NCBI GenBank assembly: GCA_902516425.1
Contig: CABXYE010000003.1
Span: forward strand, 52,208 to 116,207
Direction of reading: 5' to 3'
Source: an uncultured Pelagibacteraceae bacterium
GTDB lineage: Bacteria > Pseudomonadota > Alphaproteobacteria > Pelagibacterales > Pelagibacteraceae
DNA length: 64,000 nt
Part shown: in pieces, positions 43,254 to 54,728 of the stretch
Numbering within the stretch: the stretch's first letter is position 1
Layout: every line of letters begins with the position of its first letter
The notes under the pieces: model-generated
What the model was told of the DNA's origin: nothing
Databases searched by the model: none
What the model saw: the letters and a program-made list of their open reading frames with translations, nothing else
Position numbers and translations under genes: made by a program

Positions 43254-44407
43254 TAACTTGCTAAAATTTTTTTTGTTTCAGTTTTGATTAATTCAACAGA
43301 AGGCTGATCATAAGGATTAATCTTCAGAGATTTTGCTAATAAAATTGTTTCTAAAATAAAAAAAGAAAATAATTCTCCCAATGTTTCCTCACTTCTATTT
43401 TTAATAGAAAAAGTTCTGAATGGCATATTTTTTTTTTTAAAAACATTTTGGGTGGCAAGAATTTGAGAAAATGTAATTTCGTTTAAATCCTTATTAATTA
43501 AAAATTTTTGTGAGTCGGGAATAATACTTGATTTTATTTTTGGTGAAAGCTTATTAGAAGTGGTAAAGAATGTATAAAAATTATTTTTTTTTCCATCCAA
43601 ATATAATTGCATTAAACTATGATTATCTTTTGGCATTGTTGAGATAATAGGAAAAATACCTTTTCCTTTTTTTCCTAGACTTTCGGCTACTAATTGTTGA
43701 TACCATTTTAGGAAATTATCAGCAGTTTCATCATAATTTAAAATTACAGAATTAAATTTTTTTCTTCTGATTAGTATTAAAATATTACTTACATTATTTA
43801 TAATAGAATTAAAAAAATTTTTATTTTTAATGAGGTTATTAAACTGCTTAAATTTAGACTCATTTAAACCCATTAATTCAGCTGGAAGCATTCCAACCTC
43901 GGATAAAACTGAATATCTGCCTCCAATATAATTATTATGATCAATAATTTCTGCTTTTAATTTTTTGGAAATCGATTTTAAATTACTATTTTTTTTATCT
44001 GTAATAAGGATATTTTTTTCATTTTTTTTTATATAAATATTAGAGTTAACAATTGTTTCTAAAGTATTGCCAGACTTAGAAATAATTATATTTAGATATT
44101 TTTTTTTAGGGAAAAAATCAATTCCACTAAGATTTGACACAAAATAAAAATTTTTTTTTATTTTATATTTTAAAAAATCATAAATTGCATTACCCCCTAG
44201 TGAGGATCCGCCCATTCCGAAAATTCTTATATCTTTAAACTTTTTAAGTTTTCTAATTCTCTGTTTATTATAACTATACTTATAATTCTTTTGTAAAGAT
44301 TTGATTACCTCATCTTTAGAAAAAATAAGTTCACTTAGATATTTTCTTAATTTTTTACTTTTTTTTTGATTTTTGAAATCCCTAAAAGAAATATTTTTAG
44401 TTAACAT
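43250..44407 (-). CDS. pgi: glucose-6-phosphate isomerase (short form)
   Basis: IFGMGGSSLGGNAIYDF, IISKSGNTLETIVN, YIGGRYSVLSEVGMLPAELMG, INPYDQPSVELIKTETKKIL; 385 aa. Confidence 0.87.
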   Translation of the reverse strand: MLTKNISFRDFKNQKKSKKLRKYLSELIFSKDEVIKSLQKNYKYSYNKQRIRKLKKFKDIRIFGMGGSSLGGNAIYDFLKYKIKKNFYFVSNLSGIDFFPKKKYLNIIISKSGNTLETIVNSNIYIKKNEKNILITDKKNSNLKSISKKLKAEIIDHNNYIGGRYSVLSEVGMLPAELMGLNESKFKQFNNLIKNKNFFNSIINNVSNILILIRRKKFNSVILNYDETADNFLKWYQQLVAESLGKKGKGIFPIISTMPKDNHSLMQLYLDGKKNNFYTFFTTSNKLSPKIKSSIIPDSQKFLINKDLNEITFSQILATQNVFKKKNMPFRTFSIKNRSEETLGELFSFFILETILLAKSLKINPYDQPSVELIKTETKKILASY

Positions 44408-44409
44408 TA

Positions 44410-44736
44410 TTATTGAATTTTTTCCAAAATACTCTTTGTGATTTCAGACTCAGAAGAGTCTTCTTCATTTTGATTGTTTGAGTTATTATTATCATCACCA
44501 TTAAAAACTTTTTTTAAATCAATATCTTCAGTTTCTTTTTCATTTACATTATTTTTTTTTATCCGCTCATTCGGTTCTGGCATCTCAGAGAAATCAGGAG
44601 GTAGTATTAATGGGTCCTTTTTGTCAATTAGAAATTCCTCTCCTGAGGAGGATTTTTTTTTTAACTTAAAGCCTCCACAAGAACTTAAAAAAAAACCAAT
44701 CAGAAAAATTATAAAAATATTACTAACGTGCTTCAT
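44410..44736 (-). CDS. DUF3035-like (BamF-type) small lipoprotein
   Basis: Lipobox FLSSCGG; EEFLIDKKDPLILPPDFSEMPEP; adjacent to lspA. Confidence 0.7.
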   Translation of the reverse strand: MKHVSNIFIIFLIGFFLSSCGGFKLKKKSSSGEEFLIDKKDPLILPPDFSEMPEPNERIKKNNVNEKETEDIDLKKVFNGDDNNNSNNQNEEDSSESEITKSILEKIQ

Positions 44737-45205
44737 CTTTTTTTTTACTTAAAATCTCTAACATTATTAAACAAAATATACCTAGAGTTATAAATATATC
44801 AGCAACATTAAATATAAACCAATGAAAATTGTTAATATGTATATCTATAAAATCAGGGACAGCTGAGTAAAATACTCTATCAAAAATATTTCCAAAAGAG
44901 CCTCCAATAATCATTAAATAACTGAATTTCTCAAATCTTTTAGATCTAAACATCAGCCAAATAATTACGGCCGTTATTATACAAATAAAAATTGTAAGCA
45001 AATTATAGTATAATTTATCATTAAAAGAAAATAAGCCAAAAGCGATGCCTTCATTCCAAATCAAATTAAAATTTAAGAAATGTGTAATACTGATGCCATT
45101 TTGCTCGAAAGTTTCTGGGGAACTAATGATCAATAGTTTACTTGCTCGATCTATTAAAAAAATAAAAATGATAATAGAAAAATCTACTAAATGTTTTTTT
45201 AACAT
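44723..45205 (-). CDS. lspA: signal peptidase II
   Basis: IDRASKLLI, NLIWNEGIAFGLF, IIGGSFGNIFDRVFYSAVPDFIDIHI, FNVADIFITLG. Confidence 0.96.
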   Translation of the reverse strand: MLKKHLVDFSIIIFIFLIDRASKLLIISSPETFEQNGISITHFLNFNLIWNEGIAFGLFSFNDKLYYNLLTIFICIITAVIIWLMFRSKRFEKFSYLMIIGGSFGNIFDRVFYSAVPDFIDIHINNFHWFIFNVADIFITLGIFCLIMLEILSKKKDEAR

Positions 45206-45210
45206 TTTAT

Positions 45211-47928
45211 TTACAATTTGTGTCTTTCACAGGGTGTGCTGCTAATTTTCCAACATACTGGACATTTTTCACCTATTGCTTTCGTTGTCTCAACAATTAC
45301 TTCATTTGTATTACTATTCTCAATTTTGACTGAAGAAGTTATACAAAGTTCTGAAAGATCAATATTTTTTAAAAATTTTTGATTCTCATTATTTAATTTA
45401 ACGATTATTGCCGCTTCTAAACTAGATCCAATATCTTTACTTGCTCGTTTTTGCTCAATACTAAGATTACAAATATCTCTTATTTTGATTAATTGTTCCC
45501 ATTTAGAATTAAGGTTTGAATTATTAAATTTTTGAGGAAAATTTAAAAATTTTTCAAGATGAATACTTTTTTTGTTTTTTGAAACAAGTTGATAAATCTC
45601 CTCAGTTGTGAAAGATAATATTGGTGCAAACCATCTTATTAAAGATTTAAGAATAACGTTTAATAATATAAGAGTAGATTTTCTTTTTTCAGAATTTATT
45701 GGATCACAGTACAAAGTATCTTTTCTTATATCAAAATAAAAAGCAGATAAATCTACAGTGCAAAAATTCAATAATTCTTTATACAAATTATGAAAATCAT
45801 AATCTTTGAAATACTTGTTAAATTTAGAATTTAAATTGTAAATTTTATGAAGCATAAATTGCTCTAATTCAGGTAAATTCTCAATTTTAATTTTTTCTAA
45901 ATCTATTTGTTCAAAATTATCATTAAGATTTCCAAGTAAATATCTAAATGTATTTCTTACTTTTCTATAAGACTCAGCATGCTGATCTAATATTGAATAG
46001 TCTATTCGAAGATCCTCGGCATAATTTGAGGAAGCAACCCAAATTCTAAGGATATCAGCTCCATATTTTTTTAGAATATCTTCAGGTGCAATTACGTTTC
46101 CTAAAGATTTCGACATTTTCAAACCTTTTCCATCAACTACAAAACCATGAGAAAGAATAGATTCAAAAGGTGCTCGATCTCTTGTTCCACAGGATTCTAA
46201 GAGAGATGAATGAAACCAGCCCCTATGTTGATCAGAGCCTTCTAGATACATAGATGCAGGCCATTTTAAATCTTTTCTTTTTTCCAATACGAACGAATGT
46301 GTTGATCCGCTATCAAACCATACTTCTACGATATCACTTAACTTTTCAAAATCTTCAGCTTTATAATTTTTTCCTAGAAACTTTTGTGGATCATCTGAAA
46401 ACCAACAATCTGATCCTTCTTTTTCGTAAATTTTTGCTATATTTTCAAAAACTTCATCATCTACTAAAATTTTATTCGTTTTCTTATTAATAAAAATTGG
46501 TAATGGAACTCCCCATACTCTTTGTCTGGAAACACACCAGTCGGGTCTTGTTTCGATCATCGATTTTAATCTCTCTTTTCCTTTACTTGGATAAAAGGTT
46601 GTTTCATCAATCGCTTTTAAAGCTTTTTTTCTAAGTTTATGACTGTCCATAGAAATAAACCATTGGGGAGTTGCTCTGTGAACTAATGGTGCTTTTGACC
46701 TCCATGAGTGAGGGTAAGAGTGGACAAGTTCCCCATTTGATAATAATTTTTTTTGATCTTTCAATTTTTCAATAACAATAGAATTAGATTTAAAAATATG
46801 TATTCCCTCAAAAAGTGCTACATTTTTTGTATATCTTCCATCACCATCAACTGTCTCGATTGCTTTAATTCCGTTATTAATACATAAATTAAAATCATCA
46901 GGACCATGACTTGGTGCACAATGAACAATTCCAGTACCTTGTTCTGTAGTAACAAAGCGTGCCTCCAGCATGGGAATGTCATAGTCATAACCAAGTTTAA
47001 AAAAAGGATGATTGCATATTGTTCCTTTCAAATCTTTACCTTTGAAATTTTTTAATTTTTTGAAACTTTTAATTTTAGAGTCTTTTATAACTGAGTCTAA
47101 TAATGCATCTGCAATGACAATTTTTCTATTTTTAAAGTCTCCTTCGTCGTTTACTTCAATTAATAAATAATCTAAACTCTGATTATAAGCTAAAGCTTTA
47201 TTGGCTGGAATGGTCCATGGAGTGGTAGTCCAAATTACGATCTCACTATCATTTAAATCTTTAATATTTGAATATTTGACTGGGAAAGATGCATAAATTG
47301 TATCTGACTTATGATCTTGGTACTCAACTTCTGCATCTGCTAAAGCAGTTTTTTCTACAGTAGACCATAAAACAGGTTTGAAACCTCTATACAAACTTCC
47401 TTCTTTTAAAAACTTTCCTAATTCTCTTACTATCTGAGCTTCAGCGTCAAAACTCATTGTTGAATAATAATTATCCCAATCACCTATGACACCTAGTCTT
47501 CTAAATTGATCTTTATGAACATCTATCCATTTTTCTGCAAAGGCTCTACATTCTTTTCTAAATTCAACAATTGGAACTTCATTTTTATTTTTTTTATTTT
47601 TTTTGTATTGCTCTTCAATTTTCCATTCTATTGGTAGTCCATGACAGTCCCATCCTGGAACATAAACAGAGTCTTTGCCATCCATTTGGTGAAATCTTAC
47701 AATAATATCTTTTAAAATCTTATTTAAAGCTGTACCCATGTGTATGTTACCATTCGCATAAGGTGGACCATCATGAAGAACAAATTTTTCTTCTCCTTTT
47801 CTTGATTTTCTTAACTCATCATAAAGATTTATGTTTTGCCAAAGTTTCAGAATTTCAGGTTCCCGTGTTGGCAAATTTGCTTTCATCGAAAAAGAAGTTT
47901 TAGGAAGATTTATTTGAGATTTGCTCAT
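45211..47928 (-). CDS. ileS: isoleucine--tRNA ligase
   Basis: HDGPPYANGNIHMGTALNKILKDI (HIGH), KMSKSLGN (KMSKS), C-terminal CPVCWK zinc motif. Confidence 0.98.
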   Translation of the reverse strand: MSKSQINLPKTSFSMKANLPTREPEILKLWQNINLYDELRKSRKGEEKFVLHDGPPYANGNIHMGTALNKILKDIIVRFHQMDGKDSVYVPGWDCHGLPIEWKIEEQYKKNKKNKNEVPIVEFRKECRAFAEKWIDVHKDQFRRLGVIGDWDNYYSTMSFDAEAQIVRELGKFLKEGSLYRGFKPVLWSTVEKTALADAEVEYQDHKSDTIYASFPVKYSNIKDLNDSEIVIWTTTPWTIPANKALAYNQSLDYLLIEVNDEGDFKNRKIVIADALLDSVIKDSKIKSFKKLKNFKGKDLKGTICNHPFFKLGYDYDIPMLEARFVTTEQGTGIVHCAPSHGPDDFNLCINNGIKAIETVDGDGRYTKNVALFEGIHIFKSNSIVIEKLKDQKKLLSNGELVHSYPHSWRSKAPLVHRATPQWFISMDSHKLRKKALKAIDETTFYPSKGKERLKSMIETRPDWCVSRQRVWGVPLPIFINKKTNKILVDDEVFENIAKIYEKEGSDCWFSDDPQKFLGKNYKAEDFEKLSDIVEVWFDSGSTHSFVLEKRKDLKWPASMYLEGSDQHRGWFHSSLLESCGTRDRAPFESILSHGFVVDGKGLKMSKSLGNVIAPEDILKKYGADILRIWVASSNYAEDLRIDYSILDQHAESYRKVRNTFRYLLGNLNDNFEQIDLEKIKIENLPELEQFMLHKIYNLNSKFNKYFKDYDFHNLYKELLNFCTVDLSAFYFDIRKDTLYCDPINSEKRKSTLILLNVILKSLIRWFAPILSFTTEEIYQLVSKNKKSIHLEKFLNFPQKFNNSNLNSKWEQLIKIRDICNLSIEQKRASKDIGSSLEAAIIVKLNNENQKFLKNIDLSELCITSSVKIENSNTNEVIVETTKAIGEKCPVCWKISSTPCERHKL

Positions 47929-47929
47929 T

Positions 47930-48856
47930 TTATTTTTTTGCTGCCAATAAGTCAGTTTTAATTTGTTTTTTAAGTTGGTCTACGTTTTTAAATTTTTTTT
48001 CTTTTCTAATAAATTTTTTAAATTCTACTGTTAAATACTTATTGTAAAGATTTCCAGAAAAATTAAATAAATGAACCTCTAATAATATTTTTTTTCCATT
48101 AAATGTTGGTCGATAACCTAAATTTGCAATTCCTTTCATGTAATTATTTTTACCATATTTTTTTACATTTACTGCATATACACCGGGGCATGCTAAAATA
48201 TAATCTTTGATATCGATGTTCGCGGTTGGGAAACCAATTTTTTTTCCTAATTGTCTTCCTTTTTGAACCTTTCCAATAATTGACCAATTTCTATTTAGTA
48301 TTTTATTAGCTTTTTCTAATTTCCCTTTTTGTAAAAATTTTCTAACCAATGAAGAAGAGGCTATTTTTTTATTACTAAACAATGGTTGTGGTTTAACTAC
48401 CTTGTAATCACATATTTTTTCAAAATTAATCAATTGTCTAACATTACCTTCCCTCTTATTTCCAAATCTGAAATTGTTGCTTACAAAAATAAATTTTGGT
48501 TTTAACTTTTTACCCAATATTTCTTTAATGAAAGTTATAGATTTTATTTTTGAGAATTTTCGATCAAACTTTTTTATTACTAAAAAATCTACATTAAGAT
48601 CTTTAAGATTTTCAATTTTTTGCTGTAAACTAGATATTCTGAAATTAGTTAAACTTTTATTAAAAAACATTTTTGGCATTGGTTCAAAAGTCAATACACC
48701 AATTTTTGAGGAATATTTTTTTTTATATTTTTTAGCTAATAAGAATAATTTTTGATGTCCTTTGTGAACTCCATCGAAGTTTCCAATTAATATTATTGAT
48801 TCTTTATATCTTTGATTGATATTAAAATTTTTATATATTTTTTTTGATTTTACCAT
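47930..48856 (-). CDS. ribF: bifunctional riboflavin kinase/FAD synthetase
   Basis: IGNFDGVHKGHQKL, VLTFEPMP, SSSLVRKFLQKG, GRQLGKKIGFPTANI, KGIANLGYRPTF. Confidence 0.95.
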   Translation of the reverse strand: MVKSKKIYKNFNINQRYKESIILIGNFDGVHKGHQKLFLLAKKYKKKYSSKIGVLTFEPMPKMFFNKSLTNFRISSLQQKIENLKDLNVDFLVIKKFDRKFSKIKSITFIKEILGKKLKPKFIFVSNNFRFGNKREGNVRQLINFEKICDYKVVKPQPLFSNKKIASSSLVRKFLQKGKLEKANKILNRNWSIIGKVQKGRQLGKKIGFPTANIDIKDYILACPGVYAVNVKKYGKNNYMKGIANLGYRPTFNGKKILLEVHLFNFSGNLYNKYLTVEFKKFIRKEKKFKNVDQLKKQIKTDLLAAKK

Positions 48857-49668
48857 TTCAATTCTGATTGAATATAATTACAAATTACTTCGTAAGATTT
48901 TGCGACTTTTTCAATTCCTTTTTCTTTAATCTCATGCTTATGAATTCCATTTGAAATTATCAAAGAGTCATAATCTAAAAAGTTTGCTCCTTTTATATCA
49001 GTATTTAAATTATCACCTATGGAAAGAATTTTTTTATTTTTGTTATTGATAGATTGATTATAAACTTCAGGATAAGGTTTTCCAAAGTAAACAACTTGTC
49101 CACCCATTTTTTCAAAAACCATTGCAACTGATCCAGCACAAAGTTCTCTAGTACCTCCTCTATCAACAATTAAATCAGGGTTGGTGCAAATCATTTTTTT
49201 TTTAATATTTTTTTCAAATAAATTTTTATAGTATTTTAAATCTTCATAATGATCATCAAATAATCCTGTACATAAAATATAATCACATTCGTTAATTTGA
49301 TCTAGTTTCATTTTTTCAAAATCTTTAAATAAATCAAAATCCCTTATTGCACCAACATGAAAAAAACTTTTATTTAATAAATTTTTTTTCAAATAAACTA
49401 AAGCTGCTTCACCAGAAGAAAAAACATGATCTCTAATTTCTTTTTCCATGCCAAGCTTTTCTAAAAAAGATTTCACAGCATGATTAGGCCTAGGTGCATT
49501 CGTAAGCAATACATAATCCTTCCCCTTTTTGCTTATTTCTTTTAAAGTTTTTATTGCTTTATCATGCAGGGAAACCCCATTATGGACTACTCCCCATAAA
49601 TCGACATAAAATAGTTGATAGCTGTCTACGATGGAGCTTAAACCCTCTATGTCTAAATTTTTAGTCAT
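48850..49668 (-). CDS. TIGR01459-like HAD-superfamily class IIA hydrolase
   Basis: FYVDLWGVVHNGVSLHDKAI, LLTNAPRP, CTNPDLIVDRGG, GKPYPEVYN, SIGDNLNTDIKGAN. Confidence 0.92.
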   Translation of the reverse strand: MTKNLDIEGLSSIVDSYQLFYVDLWGVVHNGVSLHDKAIKTLKEISKKGKDYVLLTNAPRPNHAVKSFLEKLGMEKEIRDHVFSSGEAALVYLKKNLLNKSFFHVGAIRDFDLFKDFEKMKLDQINECDYILCTGLFDDHYEDLKYYKNLFEKNIKKKMICTNPDLIVDRGGTRELCAGSVAMVFEKMGGQVVYFGKPYPEVYNQSINNKNKKILSIGDNLNTDIKGANFLDYDSLIISNGIHKHEIKEKGIEKVAKSYEVICNYIQSELKW

Positions 49669-49737
49669 TAAATTAATCTATAAACCATAAAACCCTTAAA
49701 TTCCTTTATTTTTTAACTAACTAATTTTGAACTATAT

Positions 49738-49768
49738 CTTGAAATAGTAATGCCAATCTCTATATGAA
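49738..49768 (+). promoter_or_regulatory. candidate heat-shock (RpoH-type) promoter for groESL
   Basis: CTTG-N17-TCTATATGAA, close to the alphaproteobacterial heat-shock consensus as recalled (CTTG-N17-CYTATNTNNG); followed by AAGGAG RBS and groES. Confidence 0.5.
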
Positions 49769-49791
49769 GTCCATATTAATAAGGAGAATTT

Positions 49792-50082
49792 ATGAAATTT
49801 AGACCATTACACGACAGAGTTTTAATAGAAGTTTTAGATAGCAGCGAAAAAACTGCAGGTGGAATAATCATACCTGATACGGCTCAAGAAAAACCTCAAG
49901 AAGGTAAAGTAGTTGCAATTGGTGGAGGAGCAAAAACTGAAGACGGGAAAACAATTCCTATGGATGTAAAAGTTGGAGATAAAGTTTTATTTGGTAAATG
50001 GTCAGGAACTGAAGTTAAAATTGATGGTAAAGAATACAGTATCATGAAGGAATCTGACATTATGGGTATTTCAAATAAGTAA
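49792..50082 (+). CDS. groES: co-chaperonin GroES
   Basis: [42 protein letters not shown]. Confidence 0.98.
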   Translation: MKFRPLHDRVLIEVLDSSEKTAGGIIIPDTAQEKPQEGKVVAIGGGAKTEDGKTIPMDVKVGDKVLFGKWSGTEVKIDGKEYSIMKESDIMGISNK

Positions 50083-50087
50083 TTTAA

Positions 50088-51758
<1,671 letters not shown>

Positions 51759-51784
51759 TCCCCATTGTTCTCAAACAAAAATTC

Positions 51785-51819
51785 AAAAAGGGCAGTTTTT
51801 ACTGCCCTTTTTTTTTGCC
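51785..51819 (+). terminator. intrinsic terminator after groEL
   Basis: aaaaagggcagt-tttt-actgcccttttttttt. Confidence 0.9.
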
Positions 51820-51944
51820 TGTCTTAAAAGTTTTGCAATATTTTTGCAATGTCTAAACAATGTTCTTTGCTTCCGTGAATTCCCATTCCAATTATTTTCT
51901 AAATTAACTTTGACATAACAAAAAATAATTAATAAGGTTTTGTT

Positions 51945-52310
51945 ATGAATTTAGGTCAGTCTATTTCACATTGTTTTTCAAATTACTTTAACTTTAATGG
52001 AAGAAGTTCTCGTTCTGAGTTTTGGTGGTTTGAATTATTTGCTATTTCATTAAGCGTTCTGGGAAGTGTATGGGATGCTTCGATGGGAGATACTAGCGGC
52101 AATGGAATGATGTATTTGTTATTTACTGCTGCAACTTTTTTTCCAATAATTGCGGTTGGTGCAAGACGTCTTCATGACGTTGGTAAATCAGGTTGGTGGC
52201 AATTAATTATGATTACCATAATTGGATTGATACCGTTGATTATTTGGTGGGCAACAGAGGGAACTAAAAAAAATAATTCCTACGGAAAACCAATTAAATT
52301 AAAAAAATAA
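51945..52310 (+). CDS. DUF805 membrane protein
   Basis: FNGRSSRSEFWWFELFAI, FPIIAVGARRLHDVGKSGWWQLIMITIIGLIPLIIWWATEGTKKNNSYG. Confidence 0.92.
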   Translation: MNLGQSISHCFSNYFNFNGRSSRSEFWWFELFAISLSVLGSVWDASMGDTSGNGMMYLLFTAATFFPIIAVGARRLHDVGKSGWWQLIMITIIGLIPLIIWWATEGTKKNNSYGKPIKLKK

Positions 52311-52328
52311 ATTAATATATTGCAGCAA

Positions 52329-52350
52329 ATGGGTGGAATGGGCATGTAAT
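52329..52350 (+). repeat. partial duplicate of the groEL 3' end (encodes MGGMGM*)
   Basis: ATGGGTGGAATGGGCATGTAAT matches 51738-51759 ATGGGTGGAATGGGAATGTAAT with one mismatch in 22 nt. Confidence 0.8.
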
Positions 52351-52400
52351 ACGATTCCCGTTTAGAACACTCTAAATACATTCACTAAACAAAATTAGAA

Positions 52401-52434
52401 CCCTCGGAACGAAAGTTTCGAGGGTTTTTTTTAC
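52401..52434 (+). terminator. intrinsic terminator downstream of the groEL-tail relic
   Basis: ccctcggaac-gaaa-gtttcgagggtttttttt, stem with GAAA loop. Confidence 0.87.
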
Positions 52435-52436
52435 TT

Positions 52437-52979
52437 TTATTTTCTTTTGTATTTAAAACCAGTCACTTTTGCAGCAAGTTTATTGATTGGCGTTGGTTTA
52501 GAATTTGATGACCTTAACAATTGAAAACTTCCTTTTACATTAGCAGGTTTAATTTGACTTGAGCGTCTTGTTCCTTTTGGTCTTGGATTTCTCTTAATTT
52601 TAATTTTTTTTCTTTTTGGTTTATTTTTTGAGATTATTTTTAACTGATCTAGTATTTTTTCTCTTTTATTCTTTAATCTATATGTTTTCTTAAGGAATAA
52701 TTGGTCTATCTTTGATTGTAATGATTTTGTCCTTTTCTTAATTTCATCATAGTTTTTCCAAAGAGGATCTTCTTTGATTAGAGTTTTAGAATTAGTAGGA
52801 GATTTAATAACCTGATTTTCACGAGTTTTAATTTTGTTTATAATTATATCTTTTTGTTTAATTAATTTTTCTCTTCTTTTTTCAAGTAAATTGTTAAATT
52901 TTAATCTTACTTTTTTTAATTCAATATTTATTTTTCTGAGTGTTTGATTTAATTCTGAGATTTTTGATTTATCAATCAT
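52437..52979 (-). CDS. hypothetical Lys/Arg-rich coiled-coil protein
   Basis: ORF of 180 aa, strongly basic with heptad-like helices; no family recognised. Confidence 0.65.
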   Translation of the reverse strand: MIDKSKISELNQTLRKINIELKKVRLKFNNLLEKRREKLIKQKDIIINKIKTRENQVIKSPTNSKTLIKEDPLWKNYDEIKKRTKSLQSKIDQLFLKKTYRLKNKREKILDQLKIISKNKPKRKKIKIKRNPRPKGTRRSSQIKPANVKGSFQLLRSSNSKPTPINKLAAKVTGFKYKRK

Positions 52980-53553
52980 TTGATAATATAGTTTTTGAAA
53001 GGTAGGTTTTATAAAGAGTTACCGCTTCCTCTCTTAACTGAACTGGAAATATCTTTTCTTCTTTATCTTGCTCAAAATCTTTTCCTACTTTTCTGTAATG
53101 AACTTCTAAGTATGGGTCTTCTTCAGGAGTTTTTTGAATATACGCTATAGCAGTAGAATAACCCTTGTCATTTTTATAAGAAATATAATGACATACGAAC
53201 TCTTTACCACTAATCATGCTTCCACCTGCTTTAACCTTTGTTTTAACCTCATTGTTTGACCAATTAAATTCTTTAAGTAAATCAACCATTACTTCCTCAA
53301 GTAATTCTTTTGCTTTTTCACTTTTACCACCAAGTATTTTTTTTGCTTTACTAGGAAATTCAACTCTAATTTTTTTTTCAACTATCTCTGTTAAAAATTC
53401 TTTTTCATATTCAGAAATTTCTTTTGAGTTATTAATATTTATATAAAAGTTCTGTAATTCTTTTATTTTGTATTCTTTAGTTTCAATGGTTCCTTTAATC
53501 TTTAAAACTTTTTCTGAAATTTTTTTACTATTTTCCATATTTAATTTTAACAC
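52972..53553 (-). CDS. hypothetical protein
   Basis: 193-aa ORF overlapping the next gene by 8 nt; globular C-terminal part; no family recognised. Confidence 0.68.
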   Translation of the reverse strand: MLKLNMENSKKISEKVLKIKGTIETKEYKIKELQNFYININNSKEISEYEKEFLTEIVEKKIRVEFPSKAKKILGGKSEKAKELLEEVMVDLLKEFNWSNNEVKTKVKAGGSMISGKEFVCHYISYKNDKGYSTAIAYIQKTPEEDPYLEVHYRKVGKDFEQDKEEKIFPVQLREEAVTLYKTYLSKTILSND

Positions 53554-53583
53554 TTCTTACTGAAATCATCTTTCAAATTTTAT

Positions 53584-54300
53584 TCAAATAATTCTAAATT
53601 CTTTGATTCTTTGATTTCTTTTATTTATAAATTCAATCATATTTTTTCTATACAATTTGTATTCTATTATATCATTTGGAATAGGTGAATTTTGAAAATC
53701 ATCAAATGGTAAGAAATAATTTATATTAGAGTAATTTTCTTTAACTAAATCTTGGAGAAGAAAGAAATCTACATATCCTTCAAAATTGTCAAATAGTTCA
53801 AAAAAAGACCTATATCTATTTAGAGTTTCAGTTAATGGACTTTTATCATTTAGATAAAATCTTTTAATGCACTCAAGTGTTAAATCAAATCTATCTTTAA
53901 TCTTAGTATTTATTCCACGAGAACCATTAATTGTCATTTTATTATCAACTCTGTTAGAAGGAAAAATTATATATCCCCCAATAGTACAACCAAGATTATA
54001 AAAAGATTCTATTTCTTTTTTAGGAATTTGTTTAATAATTTTTTCTGTTCTTTTCCATTTACTATAATCGTGGGCAAGTGAATCGCTGGATAAAAAAAAC
54101 TCTCCTAAATCAGATTTATGATGTAGAATTTTAGGTATTTTAATATCCAGTTTAAAAATTGATCCATTTGGTAAAGATTTACTCCAGAGAAATTGGTGAT
54201 ACTTTCTTAAAGTTTCACTATATGTATCGGGATCTTTTCCTTTGGGTGTATCAGAATAAAAATTAAAATTAATATCAATATTCATTTTTATGATGTTCAA
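53584..54300 (-). CDS. hypothetical protein, DUF6994-like (family name recalled, not verified)
   Basis: MNIDINFNFYSDTPKGKDPDTYSETLRKYHQFLWSKSLPNGSIFKLDI...LHHKSDLGEFFLSSDSLAHDYSKWKR matches a pattern seen in a widespread uncharacterised family; MNIDIN at 54285 is an alternative start. Confidence 0.72.
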   Translation of the reverse strand: MNIIKMNIDINFNFYSDTPKGKDPDTYSETLRKYHQFLWSKSLPNGSIFKLDIKIPKILHHKSDLGEFFLSSDSLAHDYSKWKRTEKIIKQIPKKEIESFYNLGCTIGGYIIFPSNRVDNKMTINGSRGINTKIKDRFDLTLECIKRFYLNDKSPLTETLNRYRSFFELFDNFEGYVDFFLLQDLVKENYSNINYFLPFDDFQNSPIPNDIIEYKLYRKNMIEFINKRNQRIKEFRII

Positions 54301-54706
54301 TCATACCTTTTAAATAAATTCCCGCAGGAGTACCAACTAGTAAGGAGTATAAATAATCAGAGGAATTTTCAAATTCAACAAATAAACATCTTAGTACTGG
54401 GAAATCTCTTTTTAATTCTTCTAAACGTGATATCTGATCATCTGTCAATTTTCTCAATTCATCACTTATCTCATTGACAATTTTTCTTTGTAGTTCTTTT
54501 TCTAAATCTAGGTACATTGGAGCAATAAACCTTTTTTTTTCATTAGTTTTTGATAATTTTGTAATGTTTGGAATCTTGCTATAAATTTTTAATTTAGAAA
54601 TAAGAGTTGCTCTAAATTCAGTTGCACCACATGTTGTACAATGACATTGCGTACAAAAATCTTTTTTTTCAATTACATCCAATAAAAACTTATACAACCA
54701 ACTCAT
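54275..54706 (-). CDS. hypothetical protein with CxxCxCxxC cysteine cluster
   Basis: FCTQCHCTTCGATEFRA; overlaps the next gene. Confidence 0.65.
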   Translation of the reverse strand: MSWLYKFLLDVIEKKDFCTQCHCTTCGATEFRATLISKLKIYSKIPNITKLSKTNEKKRFIAPMYLDLEKELQRKIVNEISDELRKLTDDQISRLEELKRDFPVLRCLFVEFENSSDYLYSLLVGTPAGIYLKGMIEHHKNEY

Positions 54707-54728
54707 TTTACTATATTATTAATTTACT

